From the NCBI RefSeq assembly GCF_014646135.1, contig NZ_BMMW01000003.1, forward strand, positions 531,025 through 595,024: 64,000 bases of DNA, in the 5' to 3' direction. A model generated the notes under the pieces. The model saw only the letters and a list, made by a program, of their open reading frames with translations, ran no database searches and was not told where the DNA came from. Origin of the DNA: Nocardia camponoti. GTDB lineage: Bacteria > Actinomycetota > Actinomycetes > Mycobacteriales > Mycobacteriaceae. The translations under genes were made by a program, and so were the position numbers. This document shows, piece by piece, positions 62,972 through 64,000 of this stretch (position 1 is its first letter; every line of letters starts with the position of its first letter).

Positions 62972-63871
62972 TCACACCGAAAGAATCTGGGCGGCAATGA
63001 CTTCGCCGACGCGCGTGGCCGCCGCGGTCATGATGTCGAGGTTGCCCGCGTACGGCGGCAGGAAGTCGCCAGCGCCTTCGACCTCAACGAACACCGAAAC
63101 CTTCGCCAGCCCGCCCGAGACGACCGACGGCTCGTCGAACTGCGGCTCGTTGAGCAGGCGATATCCGGGAACGTACTGCTGAATATCGGCGACCATGCGG
63201 TGGATCGACGCGCTGATCGCCGCCTGATCCGCGTCTTCGGGGATCGCGCAGAAGATGGTGTCGCGCATGATCATTGGCGGTTCGGCCGGGTTCAGGATGA
63301 TGATCGCCTTGCCACGCTCCGCGCCGCCGATGGTCTCGACACCGCGCGACGTGGTCTTGGTGAACTCGTCGATATTCGCACGGGTACCGGGCCCGGCGGA
63401 CACCGACGACACCGACGCGACGATCTCCGCGTACGCGACCGGCACCACCCGCGACACGGCGGCGACGATCGGAATCGTTGCCTGGCCACCGCAAGTGATC
63501 ATGTTGACGTTGGGCGCATCAAGCAGCGAGTCGAGGTTCACCGGCGGGACAACGGCAGGCCCGACGGCGGCGGGCGTGAGGTCGACCGCGCGAATCCCCG
63601 CCTCCGCATAGCGCGGAGCGGCGGCGCGATGCACATACGCCGACGTCGCTTCGAAGACCAGGTCCGGCTTCTCGGCTTGGGCGAGCAACCAGTCGACACC
63701 CTCAGCGGACGTCTCAAGCCCGAGCCCACGAGCCCGCTTGAGCCCCTCGCTATCGGGGTCGATGCCGATCATCCAGCGCGGCTCGATCGACTCCGACCGC
63801 AGCAGCTTGTACAGCAGGTCGGTACTGATGTTGCCGGATCCGACGATCGCGGCGGTGACGGGGCTATTCAC
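62972..63871 (-). CDS. hsaG: HsaG, acylating propanal/acetaldehyde dehydrogenase
   Basis: Turns the aldehyde from HsaF into propionyl- or acetyl-CoA with NAD. 299 residues: nucleotide motif [17 protein letters not shown], catalytic Cys127 in [12 protein letters not shown]. The GTG start follows GAGGAG. Second in the order hsaE-hsaG-hsaF, 11 bp before hsaF. Confidence 0.95.
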   Translation of the reverse strand: MNSPVTAAIVGSGNISTDLLYKLLRSESIEPRWMIGIDPDSEGLKRARGLGLETSAEGVDWLLAQAEKPDLVFEATSAYVHRAAAPRYAEAGIRAVDLTPAAVGPAVVPPVNLDSLLDAPNVNMITCGGQATIPIVAAVSRVVPVAYAEIVASVSSVSAGPGTRANIDEFTKTTSRGVETIGGAERGKAIIILNPAEPPMIMRDTIFCAIPEDADQAAISASIHRMVADIQQYVPGYRLLNEPQFDEPSVVSGGLAKVSVFVEVEGAGDFLPPYAGNLDIMTAAATRVGEVIAAQILSV

Positions 63872-63881
63872 GATGCACTCC

Positions 63882-64000
63882 TCATGCGAAAGACAAACGG
63901 ACCGAACCGAGTCCGGTGAAGTCGGCGGTGAAGTCGTCGCCTGGGCGCGCGTCGATGGCGCGTGTGCACGACCCGGGCAGCACGATGTCGCCCGCCTTCA
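63882..64000 (-). CDS. hsaE: HsaE, 2-hydroxypentadienoate-type hydratase (3' part only)
   Basis: Only the last 39 codons lie in the window. The tail [20 protein letters not shown] and ...LGSVRLSFA is the C-terminus of MhpD/HsaE hydratases, which add water to the dienol acid released by HsaD. It ends 10 bp before hsaG, matching Rv3536c-Rv3535c-Rv3534c. Confidence 0.88.
   Translation of the reverse strand, partial: KAGDIVLPGSCTRAIDARPGDDFTADFTGLGSVRLSFA

Overview
The window is high-GC actinobacterial DNA from a mycolic-acid-containing lineage (Mycobacteriales; Rhodococcus, Gordonia, Nocardia or a relative). The genus cannot be fixed from the sequence alone. The evidence is a complete mce4 transporter operon, actinobacterial OtsA, and gene order that follows the Mycobacterium tuberculosis Rv3489-Rv3571 cholesterol region block by block. 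Most of the 64 kb is one sterol-catabolic island.

Layout. 0-4.4 kb: house genes (DUF4352 protein, DUF4279 pair, tRNA-Thr, MbtH-like protein, hydrolase, small Rv3489-type protein, otsA). 4.4-15.8 kb, minus strand: fdxD, a steroid SDR, yrbE4A/B, mce4A-F and two Mce-associated proteins, forming the sterol importer. 15.9-33.4 kb: side-chain degradation (fadE26/fadE27, fadD19, echA19, a further FadD, an F420-type oxidoreductase, a two-domain DUF35 protein with ltp4 and ltp3, cyp125, fadA5). This stretch is interrupted by a Doc-type and a VapC-type toxin-antitoxin pair and by a VOC protein/sigma-factor pair. 33.7-37.1 kb: a non-steroid insert with an EspR-like regulator facing an operon of Gly/Ser/Ala-repeat secreted protein, ImmA/IrrE peptidase and membrane protein. 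37.3-53.6 kb: the KstR2-type C/D-ring (HIP) pathway: two SDRs, echA20, ipdA, ipdB, ipdC, fadA6, kstR2, ipdF, fadE30, fadD3, an EchA, fadE31, fadE32, fadE33. 53.6-64 kb: a DUF559 gene between inverted repeats, the A/B-ring genes hsaB-C-D-A and kshA, an AraC regulator with an oxidoreductase, and hsaF-hsaG-hsaE (hsaE cut by the window end).

How it works together: Mce4 imports sterol. CYP125, FadD19, FadE26/27, EchA19, FadA5 and the Ltp3/Ltp4 aldolase-like pair shorten the side chain; the Ltp pair is linked in Rhodococcus to C-24-branched phytosterols. KshA and HsaA-D open rings A/B, HsaE-G process the released C5 acid, and the KstR2 block degrades the remaining bicyclic propanoate. I located nine KstR-type operators (TNNAACNNGTTNNA, zero or one mismatch) and two KstR2-type operators (ANCAAGNNCTTGNT) at the expected promoters.

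The unusual parts are: (1) a family of gene-end palindromes, two of which bracket the DUF559 gene as 64-bp inverted repeats; (2) low-complexity expansions confined to the fadE30-fadE33 stretch, both inside enzymes and as in-frame tandem repeats between genes; (3) a perfect 34-bp palindrome at the Doc antitoxin start; (4) a 21-codon ORF bridging ipdB and ipdC; (5) the repeat protein/ImmA/membrane operon.
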